The notes below the pieces were generated by a model. The model saw only the letters and a list, made by a program, of their open reading frames with translations, searched no databases and was not told the DNA's origin. From Sulfitobacter sp. (GTDB lineage Bacteria > Pseudomonadota > Alphaproteobacteria > Rhodobacterales > Rhodobacteraceae), in assembly GCA_029252045.1 (NCBI GenBank), contig JAQXCD010000055.1, forward strand, positions 1 through 64,000: 64,000 nt of DNA. The letters run 5' to 3'. The first letter of the stretch is position 1. Every line of letters begins with the position of its first letter. This document shows positions 47,234-55,913 of this stretch, piece by piece. The position numbers were made by a program, and so were the translations under genes.

Positions 47234-48991
47234 ATGACCCTATTCGCCCTTTTTGGCGCCGTGTTCGGCCTGCTCCTTTGGGGCCGCTTTCGCTATGATA
47301 TTGTAGCTTTTTCCGCGCTGATGGCCGGTGTTGTTCTGGGGGTGGTCGATAGCAAAGACGCCTTCAGCGGCTTTGGCCACCCTGCCACGCTGGTGGTGGC
47401 GCTGGTGCTGGTTGTCTCTGCGGGGCTGGTCCGCTCGGGCGCCGTGCTGCTGATCACGCGCACTCTTATCGATTCCTCACGCTCGCTGGGCGCGCACATT
47501 ACGCTGATGGGGGCCGTCGGCGGTATTCTGTCGGCGTTTATGAACAACGTGGCCGCCCTTGCCCTGCTGATGCCGGTGGATATCCAGACCGCACGCAAGG
47601 CGGGCCGCGCACCCGGCCTGTCGCTGATGCCGCTTTCCTTTGCGACGATCCTTGGCGGGATGGTCACACTGATCGGCACGCCCCCCAACATCATCATCGC
47701 CGCCATCCGCGAGGAATCCCTTGGCGCCCCGTTCAAGATGTTCGACTTTGCCCCCGTGGGCGGGATTGCCGCGATTGCGGGTCTGGCCTTTGTGGCCCTG
47801 ATCGGCTGGCGGCTGATCCCTGCGCGCGAAGATGGCGGCATCACATCCGAGGATCTGGATGCCTATATCGCAGAGCTGGTCGTGCCCAAAGGGAGCAAAC
47901 ACATCGGCAAACGGTTGGCCGAGCTGGAAGAGATTGCCGACAAATCCGACGTGGTTCTGATTGGTCTGATGCGCGACGGCAAGCGCCGCTATGGCCGTGC
48001 GCGCAACGCGGAACTGCGCGCGGGCGACGCGCTGGTGCTGGAGGCAACGCCCGACGCGCTGGATGAATTCCGCTCGACGCTTGATCTGGCCGTGGCCGAC
48101 AGCACCCGTGAGGAGCAGCTGCGCGCCGATGGCGAAGGTGTCGAGATTATCGAAGTTGTTGTGACGGCGGAGAGCCGCCTTGCGGGCCGCACTGCACAGG
48201 CCGTGGGCCTTGCATGGCGCCAGCGGACTGTCCTGCTGGGCATCTCGCGCCGGGGTCGCAAGATCACCTCCCAGCTGCGCAAGACCGAGCTGGAAGCGGG
48301 CGACATCCTGCTGCTCCTGATCCCGCGGGATACCGGCGCAGATGTGACCGAATGGCTGGGCGTATTGCCGCTGGCAAACCGCGGGCTGGCCGTGACGGAA
48401 AACAGCAAGGTCTGGCTGGCGATTGGCATGTTTGCCGGTGCCGTTGTGGCCGCGTCCATGGGGCTGATCTATCTGCCAATTGCGCTGGGTATTGTTGTCA
48501 TCGCCTATGTGCTGGCCAAGATTGTGCCGCTTTCCGAACTCTACACACATATCGAATGGCCTGTTGTGGTCTTGCTCGGCTCGATGATCCCGCTGGGGGC
48601 CGCGCTTGAGAAATCAGGCGGTACGGAATTGATTGCAGGATCCTTGGTGAGCCTGACCCAAGGCATGCCTGCGTGGGCGGTGCTGACCGTTTTGATGGTT
48701 GTGACCATGACGCTGACGGATGTGCTCAACAATACTGCAACCACAATCGTGGCGGCCCCTGTGGGCATCCAGATGGCGCAGACGCTGGATGTGAACCCCG
48801 ACCCGTTCCTGATGGCTGTGGCAATTGCCGCGTCTTCGGCCTTCCTCACCCCTATCGGGCATAAGAACAACACGCTGATCCTCGGGCCCGGCGGCTACGG
48901 CTTTGGCGACTACTGGCGCATCGGTCTGCCGCTGGAGATTATCATCGTCGCCGTATCCATACCCGCAATTCTGGTCTTCTGGCCTCTCTGA
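47234..48991 (+). CDS. SLC13-family permease with two TrkA-C domains
   Basis: 585 residues. Two halves of membrane helices (about 1-195 and 400-585) flank two RCK-C/TrkA-C domains at about 210-285 (GSKHIGKRLAELEEIADKSD then LRAGDALVLEA) and 295-375 (SRLAGRTAQAVGLAWRQRTV then LEAGDILLLLIPRD). SLC13-like features: NNVAALALLMPV, TLIGTPPNIIIAA, DVLNNTATTIV and GYGFGDYWRIGLPLE. Transports sulfate, dicarboxylates or other anions in relatives; substrate not readable. The ion channel gene follows after 3 bp. Confidence 0.9.
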   Translation: MTLFALFGAVFGLLLWGRFRYDIVAFSALMAGVVLGVVDSKDAFSGFGHPATLVVALVLVVSAGLVRSGAVLLITRTLIDSSRSLGAHITLMGAVGGILSAFMNNVAALALLMPVDIQTARKAGRAPGLSLMPLSFATILGGMVTLIGTPPNIIIAAIREESLGAPFKMFDFAPVGGIAAIAGLAFVALIGWRLIPAREDGGITSEDLDAYIAELVVPKGSKHIGKRLAELEEIADKSDVVLIGLMRDGKRRYGRARNAELRAGDALVLEATPDALDEFRSTLDLAVADSTREEQLRADGEGVEIIEVVVTAESRLAGRTAQAVGLAWRQRTVLLGISRRGRKITSQLRKTELEAGDILLLLIPRDTGADVTEWLGVLPLANRGLAVTENSKVWLAIGMFAGAVVAASMGLIYLPIALGIVVIAYVLAKIVPLSELYTHIEWPVVVLLGSMIPLGAALEKSGGTELIAGSLVSLTQGMPAWAVLTVLMVVTMTLTDVLNNTATTIVAAPVGIQMAQTLDVNPDPFLMAVAIAASSAFLTPIGHKNNTLILGPGGYGFGDYWRIGLPLEIIIVAVSIPAILVFWPL

Positions 48992-48994
48992 ACG

Positions 48995-49426
48995 ATGGGC
49001 CTGTGGACACAGATCGCCCTCGGCACTGGTGTGATGAGCCTGTGTGCCGCTGTGCATATCGGACTGATGGTGCTGAGCATGCGGCCCCTGTCGCGGATGG
49101 ACGCGCATTTCCGCAACCATTTTACAATCGTGCGGGCGGGACTTCTGATCGGTACTGGGTTCGCCGTAACCGTCCTTGGTCACACGCTTCAGGTCTGGTT
49201 CTGGGCGCTATCGTTTATGCTGATGGACAGTTTCGGCACCATTGAAGAGGCGCTGTACTTTGCGCTCGCCTCCTTCACCACGCTGGGCTACGGCGATGTG
49301 CTGCTGGGCGAACATACGCGCATCTTTGGCGCGTTTTCAGCGGTGACAGGCATGCTGACCTTCGGGGTTAGCACGGCCTTTCTGGTCGGGCTGATTGGCC
49401 GTGCGCTTCCTAAAAACCTGCACTGA
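48995..49426 (+). CDS. Two-helix potassium-type ion channel
   Basis: 143 residues with two outer membrane helices (about 7-28 and 44-66) and a pore region containing TTLGYGDV at about 92-99, the K+ selectivity filter TxGYGD-like motif, then a final helix (about 113-132). Belongs to the Ion_trans_2 group of small channels. No cytoplasmic RCK domain of its own. It begins 3 bp after the SLC13 gene and ends 6 bp from a converging second SLC13 gene, so coupling to those permeases is plausible but unproved. Confidence 0.87.
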   Translation: MGLWTQIALGTGVMSLCAAVHIGLMVLSMRPLSRMDAHFRNHFTIVRAGLLIGTGFAVTVLGHTLQVWFWALSFMLMDSFGTIEEALYFALASFTTLGYGDVLLGEHTRIFGAFSAVTGMLTFGVSTAFLVGLIGRALPKNLH

Positions 49427-49431
49427 TCCGG

Positions 49432-51204
49432 TTACCAGATCAGCGGGATCATCAAGCTGACAATTATCGACATCGACAGGTTCAGCGGCATGCCCACACG
49501 CATGAAGTCCGTGAACTTGTATCCACCGGGGCCATAGACCAGCGTATTGGTCTGGTATCCGATAGGTGTTGCAAAGGCGCAGGACGCGGCAATCATCACA
49601 GCCACCACCAGCGCACGGGCATCCATGCCCAGTGCATCGGCCAGCGAAATGGCGATGGGCGTCATAATGACGGCGACCGCGTTGTTGGAAACAATCTCGG
49701 TGAAGATGGTCGTCAGCAGGAACACGCAGAAGATCACCACACCGGGGGACATGGTGCTCAGCGTGGGTGATATGGCGTCAACGATCATCTGGACCGCCCC
49801 GGTGTGCTGCAAAGCAGCCCCCACGCAGAGCATCGAGAAAATCAGCGCCAGCAAGCGCCCGTCGATGAAGGTGAAGGCTTCGTCCGCGTCGATACAGCCG
49901 GTGACAAGCACAACAGCCACCGCAATCACGGCCAGCATCAGGATAGGTGCCACGTTAAGCGCGGCCAGTGCCACAATCGCAATCAGTGCGCCTACGGCAA
50001 TCGCCATATGACGGCGGCGGTAGCCACGCTGTGAGGGTGTGCTCACGTCGACCATGTCCATATCCACCGACAGGCGGTTGATGTCTTCGGCGGCCCCTTC
50101 CAGCAACAGCGTATCACCGACACGCACCACCAGATCATCCAGCTGCCGCCCGATGTTCTGGTTCCGGCGGTGCACAGCCAGCGGATAGACACCGTAGCGG
50201 CGGCGCAGACGCAGCGCGCCCAGGCTACGGCCGATCATCTTGCATCCGGGGGAAATCAGCACCTCGACAGTTGTTGTCTCAACCGCCGAGACCTGATCCA
50301 CGCGCTTCAGCTCCGGTGTGGCCTGAAGGCTCAGCAGTTCGGACATCTGTGTGCGCAACACCACGCGGTCACCGGTTTGCAGCTGTACATCCTTCAGGTT
50401 GCGGCGCAGCGATGCATCGCCGCGCACAACGTCAATCAAGCGCACGCCGTCGCGTTTGAACAGCTTTACGTCCAGCACATCACGGCCAATCAGGTTGGAC
50501 TCGGGCGGGATCACCGCCTCGGAAAAGAACTTCATCTTGGAGCGGTCGCTGAGCATCCCGGCCATGCTGTCACGCTCGGGCAGCAGGCGGCGCCCGATGG
50601 TGGCCATATAGATCAGACCCCATGCACAGACGACCAGTCCGATAGGCAATATCTCGAAGATACCAAACGGCTCCATCCCTTGGGCGTGGGCCACACCGTC
50701 CACAAGAAGGTTGGTTGACGTACCGATCAGCGTAAGCGAGCCGCCCATAATCGCAGCATAGCTGAGCGGGATCAGCAGCTTGGACGCCTTGGTGCCCAGT
50801 GTTTTGGACAGCTGCACCACCACGGGGATCATCACCACCACAACGGGTGTGTTGTTCATGATAGCACTGGCCCCCATCACCGACAGGATCACGCCAACGA
50901 CGGCAAGCTTGGGATTGGAGCGGGCGTAGCGTTCCGCCATTTGGGTCAGAACCTCCAATGCACCTGTCCGCACCAGCGCGCCCATCACGATAAACATCGC
51001 CGCAATCGTCCAAGGCGCCGAATTGGACAGTACCGCCTGCGCCTGTTCATATGGCAAAAGCCCCATAGCCAGCAGCGATGCCGCCCCTGCAAGGGCCACA
51101 ACCTCGGTCGGTAGCGTTTCCCGCAGGAACAGGATAAACATCACAACCACAACCGTGAGGGACAGAACAGCCTGCGAGAATTGGGTAAGTTCGAAGAGGT
51201 GCAT
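49432..51204 (-). CDS. Second SLC13-family permease with two TrkA-C domains
   Basis: 590 residues, same architecture as the permease at 47.2 kb. Membrane halves about 1-200 and 400-590. TrkA-C domains at about 210-280 (SNLIGRDVLDVKLFKRDGVR then LQTGDRVVLR) and 300-370 (CKMIGRSLGALRLRRRYGV then VRVGDTLLLEG). Family residues: MNNTPVVVVMIPV, TLIGTSTNLLVDG, SNNAVAVIMTPIA, TPIGYQTNTLVYG and YKFTDFMRVG. The two permeases are clearly different at sequence level, so not a recent duplication. Substrate unknown. Confidence 0.9.
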   Translation of the reverse strand: MHLFELTQFSQAVLSLTVVVVMFILFLRETLPTEVVALAGAASLLAMGLLPYEQAQAVLSNSAPWTIAAMFIVMGALVRTGALEVLTQMAERYARSNPKLAVVGVILSVMGASAIMNNTPVVVVMIPVVVQLSKTLGTKASKLLIPLSYAAIMGGSLTLIGTSTNLLVDGVAHAQGMEPFGIFEILPIGLVVCAWGLIYMATIGRRLLPERDSMAGMLSDRSKMKFFSEAVIPPESNLIGRDVLDVKLFKRDGVRLIDVVRGDASLRRNLKDVQLQTGDRVVLRTQMSELLSLQATPELKRVDQVSAVETTTVEVLISPGCKMIGRSLGALRLRRRYGVYPLAVHRRNQNIGRQLDDLVVRVGDTLLLEGAAEDINRLSVDMDMVDVSTPSQRGYRRRHMAIAVGALIAIVALAALNVAPILMLAVIAVAVVLVTGCIDADEAFTFIDGRLLALIFSMLCVGAALQHTGAVQMIVDAISPTLSTMSPGVVIFCVFLLTTIFTEIVSNNAVAVIMTPIAISLADALGMDARALVVAVMIAASCAFATPIGYQTNTLVYGPGGYKFTDFMRVGMPLNLSMSIIVSLMIPLIW

Positions 51205-51222
51205 GGTATCGCCCTTAATTGG

Positions 51223-52161
51223 CTATCCGGTGTCGCCGGTCACAGTCTGCGCCACAAGTATTGCTCTGGGCCGCGGCTGTACCAAATACACGCCCCGAAA
51301 AATGACTGCAAGCGCCAGCCAGATCATGTTCGAGAACGCCTCGTCCAGCAGAAACCACGCCCAGAACAAACCAAATCCCGTGACCAGATAGCTGACCTGC
51401 ACCGCAAATACCGCCCCTGCACGCCCCACCAACCAGACGTAGCTTGCATAGACCAGCACCAGCGACGCAGCAACCAATGCTTGCTGCGTCAGCGGGAGCG
51501 GCCATTGCGGCGGGATCGTTTGCCCCAGACCACCTGCCAGCGGCGTCACAATAACCAACCCCGCCAGAGAAGCCCCCAGCATGAGTTGAAAGGGATCCAG
51601 TCCCGCGACACCCCAGCGGGCGACATAATTACCTTCGAAAGCGTAAAACAGCCCGACCACCAGATAGGCAGCCGCCCACTCCATCGGGACCACAGCGCCA
51701 ATATCAACCGACGGAGCGATGACAAGGACCACCCCGATCAGGCCAAAGCCCAACCCCGCAATGCGCCGCCAGGCAAAACTGTCATTGCCCAACTGCAAGG
51801 CGATAAAAAAGGCAAACATGGGAACAATGCTCAGCAACAGCGACATAATTCCAGCGGGCAAATGGACCGCCGCCGTGTAGGAAATACTATTCGGCAAAAC
51901 CGTCCCAACCAGCGCAATCACCACATATGCCCTCAGTGCATTTGCGGTGGGGGGCAGTGGCTTGCGGCGCACCGCACATACGCACGCCATGAGCACAACG
52001 CCGAGTATCTGCTGCCACATCAGCAGACCGAAGGGGCCATAACCAGTACTGACGGCAATTTTACTGAGCGGTTGTGTAGCACCCCATCCCGCCCCCATCA
52101 GCACAAGTATGCCGCCGAACATCAGGATTTCACGTCGACCAGAAGCGGCCGCGTCCTTCAC
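51223..52161 (-). CDS. DMT-family (EamA) transporter
   Basis: 312 residues, ten membrane helices in two EamA repeats: MGAGWGATQPLSKIAVSTGYG in the first and TGFGLFWAWFLLDEAFSNMIW in the second. Its start overlaps the ymdB stop by 4 bp, so it is in the fau/ymdB transcription unit. Substrate not inferred. It ends about 18 bp before the second SLC13 gene, which is on the same strand. Confidence 0.87.
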   Translation of the reverse strand: MKDAAASGRREILMFGGILVLMGAGWGATQPLSKIAVSTGYGPFGLLMWQQILGVVLMACVCAVRRKPLPPTANALRAYVVIALVGTVLPNSISYTAAVHLPAGIMSLLLSIVPMFAFFIALQLGNDSFAWRRIAGLGFGLIGVVLVIAPSVDIGAVVPMEWAAAYLVVGLFYAFEGNYVARWGVAGLDPFQLMLGASLAGLVIVTPLAGGLGQTIPPQWPLPLTQQALVAASLVLVYASYVWLVGRAGAVFAVQVSYLVTGFGLFWAWFLLDEAFSNMIWLALAVIFRGVYLVQPRPRAILVAQTVTGDTG

Positions 52162-52970
52162 GGGGCGCTCTGTTGCAGCTTGCCACCCTGCCGGACAGGT
52201 ACAACCCGCGTGGCGCGGCCTGTTTTATCATCTGTTTCGATATAAACACCTGACAGGGTCGCCTCGCCATTGGCAGGGGTAAAACGGTCTTTCGGCATCC
52301 CCGTGATGAAACGGCGCAGGGGCTCTGCCTTTTCCATCCCGATGACCGAGTTATAGTCACCACACATGCCGGCATCGCTCAGGTAGGCCGTGCCTGCGGA
52401 CAGGATCATCGCGTCAGATGTCGGTACATGGGTGTGCGTGCCCACCACCAAGGACGCGCGCCCGTCGCACCAATGACCCATCGCCATTTTCTCGGATGTC
52501 GCTTCACAATGCATATCGACGATGATGGCGTTGGCCAGCCCGCCCAGCGGATGGGTTTTCAGCACTGCATCCAGCGCCGAGAAAGGATCATCGAAGGGGC
52601 GTTTCATAAACACCTGACCCAAGGCTTGGGTCACCAACACCTGCTTGCCTGTACGGGTTTTGAACAGGCGCGCGCCTTTGCCGGGGGCGTTTTTGGAGAA
52701 GTTGAGCGGCCGGATGATGCGCGGCTCTTGTTCGATAAACGCCAGCATGTCCTTTTGATCAAAGGCATGATCGCCCAGCGTCAGACAATCCGCGCCCGCA
52801 TCCAGTAAATCCTTGGCATGACTGCCTGACAGGCCCATCCCCGAGGTCGCATTCTCACCGTTCACCACGATGAAATCGAGTTTCCATTCGGTCCGCAAAC
52901 GGGCCAGATTTTCGGTAATAGCGCGGCGCCCGGCGCGGCCCATTACATCACCAAGGAAGAGTATTTTCAT
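52158..52970 (-). CDS. ymdB: YmdB-family metallophosphoesterase (TIGR00282)
   Basis: 270 residues from ATG 52970 (MKILFLGDVMGRAG); an earlier start is open but not conserved. Metal-binding motifs: GDVMGRAGRRAI, NGENATSGMG, LGDHAFDQKD and MHCEATSEK, VGTHTHVPTSD. Bacillus YmdB hydrolyses 2',3'-cAMP. It normally sits near fau in Rhodobacterales; here an AT-rich insertion with a broken HEPN-like gene separates the two (about 53.0-53.8 kb). Confidence 0.93.
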   Translation of the reverse strand: MKILFLGDVMGRAGRRAITENLARLRTEWKLDFIVVNGENATSGMGLSGSHAKDLLDAGADCLTLGDHAFDQKDMLAFIEQEPRIIRPLNFSKNAPGKGARLFKTRTGKQVLVTQALGQVFMKRPFDDPFSALDAVLKTHPLGGLANAIIVDMHCEATSEKMAMGHWCDGRASLVVGTHTHVPTSDAMILSAGTAYLSDAGMCGDYNSVIGMEKAEPLRRFITGMPKDRFTPANGEATLSGVYIETDDKTGRATRVVPVRQGGKLQQSAP

Positions 52971-53187
52971 GAAGATATCGCTACGCGGGTGTTTCGCCGC
53001 GTGCAAGAGGCAAGGCGTCTAAATACATAAGAGGTATAAACTCTCGCAGCATGTACCTACTACCAAGCATCGGAATTGACGCGTACCGCGGATACTGGTC
53101 CGCAGTGATTAGAGCGTGTCGTATCTTGCGAGATTTTAGATAACAGCAATAGTTCGTCGCCAATTTCTAGTTCTTGTAGGCGCGCAG

Positions 53188-53774
53188 CTATTGAAAGATA
53201 GTTATCTCATTTTTACGCACGATGTCTGGGAATTTAAATTGCAGAAAATAGTCTACCGCCTCACATAGGCCCATAAGCCTAGAATAGTGTAGCGCCCGTA
53301 GGTTTGATGGGTTTGCCCTATTGCTGATCGCAAAAATGTAGCGCCAATCCTCATAGCTTGTTGAGTAGTGACCCAAAACTTCTACTAGGCTTGTTGGCCG
53401 TTTGTCATTTGGTAAGTCACCATCATCCAACCTGAACCAAATCTCACCATTCCTGAGGGCGCTATACTTTGGAGTAAACATTTCTTCATACGCAGAAAGG
53501 ATCTTTTCCCTGTCAGCTTTTGGAATATTTTCGAATATTGTCAAAAATTTATGCCCGAAGGGGGGCGGGTTTCCCCTGCATGCGATACATGCTGACTTGA
53601 GGTAAAGTTCTGTAGCAAATGCTAAGTTTGTCGCACAGAACATTATCTCATGGACGGGCGGATGGGTTTCAGGGCCGTCATCTTACCATTTTGAAAAATA
53701 TCCTTAACGATTAACGCATTATACCTCGCAGAGGTTAGAGAAATTGCCCAGTTCCACTCACCGATTGAACCCAC
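53188..53774 (-). pseudogene. HEPN-like protein gene, frameshifted, in AT-rich insertion
   Basis: A conserved-looking protein is split over two frames. It starts with GTG 53774, which has GAGGT at 6-nt spacing and gives MGSIGEWNWAISLTSARYNA up to KPIRPS. After about 53655 another frame continues VHEIMFCATNLAFATELYLKS, then PPPFGHKFLTIFENIP, and ends at 53188. The pattern of an A/S-T-E-L-Y-L-K helix followed by GHKF is typical of HEPN-domain proteins, which include RNases of toxin and defence systems. One base appears missing from a CCC run at 53655-53658. The surrounding 0.8 kb is much AT-richer than its neighbours. A start at ATG 53643 for the second half alone is the alternative. Confidence 0.72.
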
Positions 53775-53823
53775 TTTATCACCTCTTTCTGTTGACCCTC
53801 CATTCCTAAAAGCGCCTTATACG

Positions 53824-54381
53824 TCACCCGATCTCGATCACTCCCGCTTCGGTCACGATCAAGTCCAGCGGCTGGTCAGTAGCCTCCAGCGGCGCGGCAT
53901 CCACCTCCTGCCCTGCAAAGGCAAAACCGATGGCCAATGTCGCACGCTTTGCGCGCAGCATTTCTAACGTGCGGTCATAGAACCCGCCGCCATATCCCAG
54001 CCGCCCGCCGCGCCTGTCGAATGACAGCAAGGGAACAATCAAGATTTCAGGTTCGAAAAACACCAACTCGGCTGGCACTTTCGCGCCGAACTGGCCCGGA
54101 ACCATGGCGGTCTCCGGTGTCCATTGCGCAAATTTCAGCGGCTGCGCTGCGGCCTCGATTACAGGCACGCCAACGCGCCCATGGGCGCTGGCCTCGGCCA
54201 TGGCGGGACGTGGGTCAATCTCGGTCCGGATGGGCATAAAGCCGGACAGCGGAACACCGCGATACCCCGCCAGAACCTCGCTCAGATACCCCGCCTGCGC
54301 CTTAGCTGCCGCCTCAAACAACGGTTTGCGGTGGGCATAGGCGGCTGTGCGCGCCTCGGCCTTGATCTGCGCCGAGGTCAC
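53824..54381 (-). CDS. 5-formyltetrahydrofolate cyclo-ligase
   Basis: Converts 5-formyl-THF to 5,10-methenyl-THF using ATP. 185 residues. The family signature VPLLSFDRRGGRLGYGGGFY is seen around 128-147, with a substrate-binding MPIRTEIDPRP (about 49-59). Its start overlaps the mgtE stop by 4 bp. This gene (fau/ygfA) is next to the 6S RNA gene in many bacteria; I looked for such an RNA on either side and did not find one I could support. Confidence 0.92.
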   Translation of the reverse strand: MTSAQIKAEARTAAYAHRKPLFEAAAKAQAGYLSEVLAGYRGVPLSGFMPIRTEIDPRPAMAEASAHGRVGVPVIEAAAQPLKFAQWTPETAMVPGQFGAKVPAELVFFEPEILIVPLLSFDRRGGRLGYGGGFYDRTLEMLRAKRATLAIGFAFAGQEVDAAPLEATDQPLDLIVTEAGVIEIG

Positions 54382-55778
54382 AGCAGAACTGCCGCTGCCA
54401 GCCCGAGAAAGGCAAAGAAACCGACAACGTCCGTCACCGTGGTCACAAAAGCGCCAGAGGCCAGCGCGGGGTCAACGCCCACACGTTCCAGCACAATCGG
54501 GATGCCGGTGCCGGCAAGCCCCGCCACCACCATGTTAATCACCATGGCCACAGCGATCACACCGCCCAGCGCGGGCGAGCCGAACCAGATGATCCCGACA
54601 ATGCCCATTACAATGGCAAAGATCGTGCCATTGATCAGCCCCACCAGACATTCACGGCGAATAACCCGCCATACGTTTGAGCCGGTGAGATCTTTGGTCG
54701 CCAGTGCACGCACGGCCACGGTCAGGCTTTGTGTGCCCGCGTTGCCCCCCATGGACGCCACAATCGGCATCAGCACGGCCAGCGCTACAATTTGCGCCAG
54801 TGCGACTTCGAACTGGGAAATCACCATGGATGCCGCAATCGCCGTCAACAGGTTCACGGCCAGCCAGGGCAACCGCTGCTTTGTTGTCTCGATCACACGG
54901 TCACTGAGCGAGCTTTCCCCAACACCCGCAAGGCGCAGGATGTCTTCTTCGTGCTCTTCATCCAGCACCGACATCGCATCATCGATGGTGATCACACCAA
55001 TCAGGCGTCCATCCTCATCCACAACCGGCGCAGAAATCAGGTGATACTGGTTAAACGCATAGGCCACATCGCCCTCGACCTGAAGCGCGGAGAAAACCTT
55101 GAAGGTTTCCTCCATCAGCGCTGTCAGCAGCGTCTCACGTTTGGAGCGCATCAGCTTGCCCAGTGTCACATTGCCCACGGGGTGCAGGCGTGGGTCAACG
55201 ATGATGATGTGATAGAACTGGTCGGGCAGCTCGGCCTCGGGCGTTTTGCGCAGATGGTCGATGGCGGCGCCGACGGTCCAGTGTTCGGGCGCCATAACAA
55301 CTTCGCGCTGCATCAAACGGCCAGCGGAATACTCAGGATAGCTCAGCGCCTGTTCAACCACTGCGCGGTCGACATCGTCCAGCGCGCCCAGCATTGTCGC
55401 CTGCTGCGCATCATCGAGATCTTCGAAAATGTCGACAACGTCATCGCTGTCCAGCTCGCGCATGGCTTCTTGCAGAACTTCCGGCGTCAGCAGCGAAACC
55501 ACTTCGTCGCGGATACCCTCATCCAGTTCCGACAGGATTTCACCGTCGAATTCCAGACCATAAAGGCGGATCAGTGCGGCACGGTCATAGGAGCTGATCT
55601 GCTCCAGAAGGTCGGCGATGTCCGCCGCGTGCAGCGGCTCCATCAGCTCAATCAGCTTTTCGCGGTCGTCAATCTCAACCGCATAGAGGATCGCGGCGAC
55701 GTCGCGTTTGCCCAGAACGTAGGCTTCCGGCTCGTCATCTTCGGGGTCGTTGGGTGATTGCAAAACTTGATCTGACAT
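54378..55778 (-). CDS. mgtE: Magnesium transporter MgtE
   Basis: 466 residues with the complete MgtE layout: helical N domain (about 25-135, with HAADIADLLEQ), two CBS domains (about 140-265, including VVDEDGRLIGVITIDDAM) and five C-terminal membrane helices (about 295-466) with GGNAGTQSLTVAVRALATKD, the conserved Mg2+-binding region. The cytoplasmic domains sense Mg2+ and close the channel. Overlaps the cyclo-ligase gene by 4 bp. Confidence 0.95.
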   Translation of the reverse strand: MSDQVLQSPNDPEDDEPEAYVLGKRDVAAILYAVEIDDREKLIELMEPLHAADIADLLEQISSYDRAALIRLYGLEFDGEILSELDEGIRDEVVSLLTPEVLQEAMRELDSDDVVDIFEDLDDAQQATMLGALDDVDRAVVEQALSYPEYSAGRLMQREVVMAPEHWTVGAAIDHLRKTPEAELPDQFYHIIIVDPRLHPVGNVTLGKLMRSKRETLLTALMEETFKVFSALQVEGDVAYAFNQYHLISAPVVDEDGRLIGVITIDDAMSVLDEEHEEDILRLAGVGESSLSDRVIETTKQRLPWLAVNLLTAIAASMVISQFEVALAQIVALAVLMPIVASMGGNAGTQSLTVAVRALATKDLTGSNVWRVIRRECLVGLINGTIFAIVMGIVGIIWFGSPALGGVIAVAMVINMVVAGLAGTGIPIVLERVGVDPALASGAFVTTVTDVVGFFAFLGLAAAVLL

Positions 55779-55913
55779 ACGAACGCCCCCTTGTTACATA
55801 TCGCGTAACATAGGCAGATCAATAAAGAACCACAATGCCGGCAGAGCGCCAATTCCATGATCCGCGCCCCTTCGCCCATTGCCTGAATGCGGGAAACTGA
55901 TAGGATTATTTCC

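Noticed and set aside
52981-53163. 60-codon minus-strand frame between ymdB and the HEPN-like gene
   Set aside because: Protein-like in places (ADQYPRYASIP), but no ribosome site or known family; kept only as a possible remnant in the HEPN finding.
53824-54381. 6S RNA gene next to the 5-formyl-THF cyclo-ligase gene
   Set aside because: Common neighbour in other bacteria, but the flanks here are mgtE (4-bp overlap) and the HEPN-like gene, with no 6S-like fold visible.
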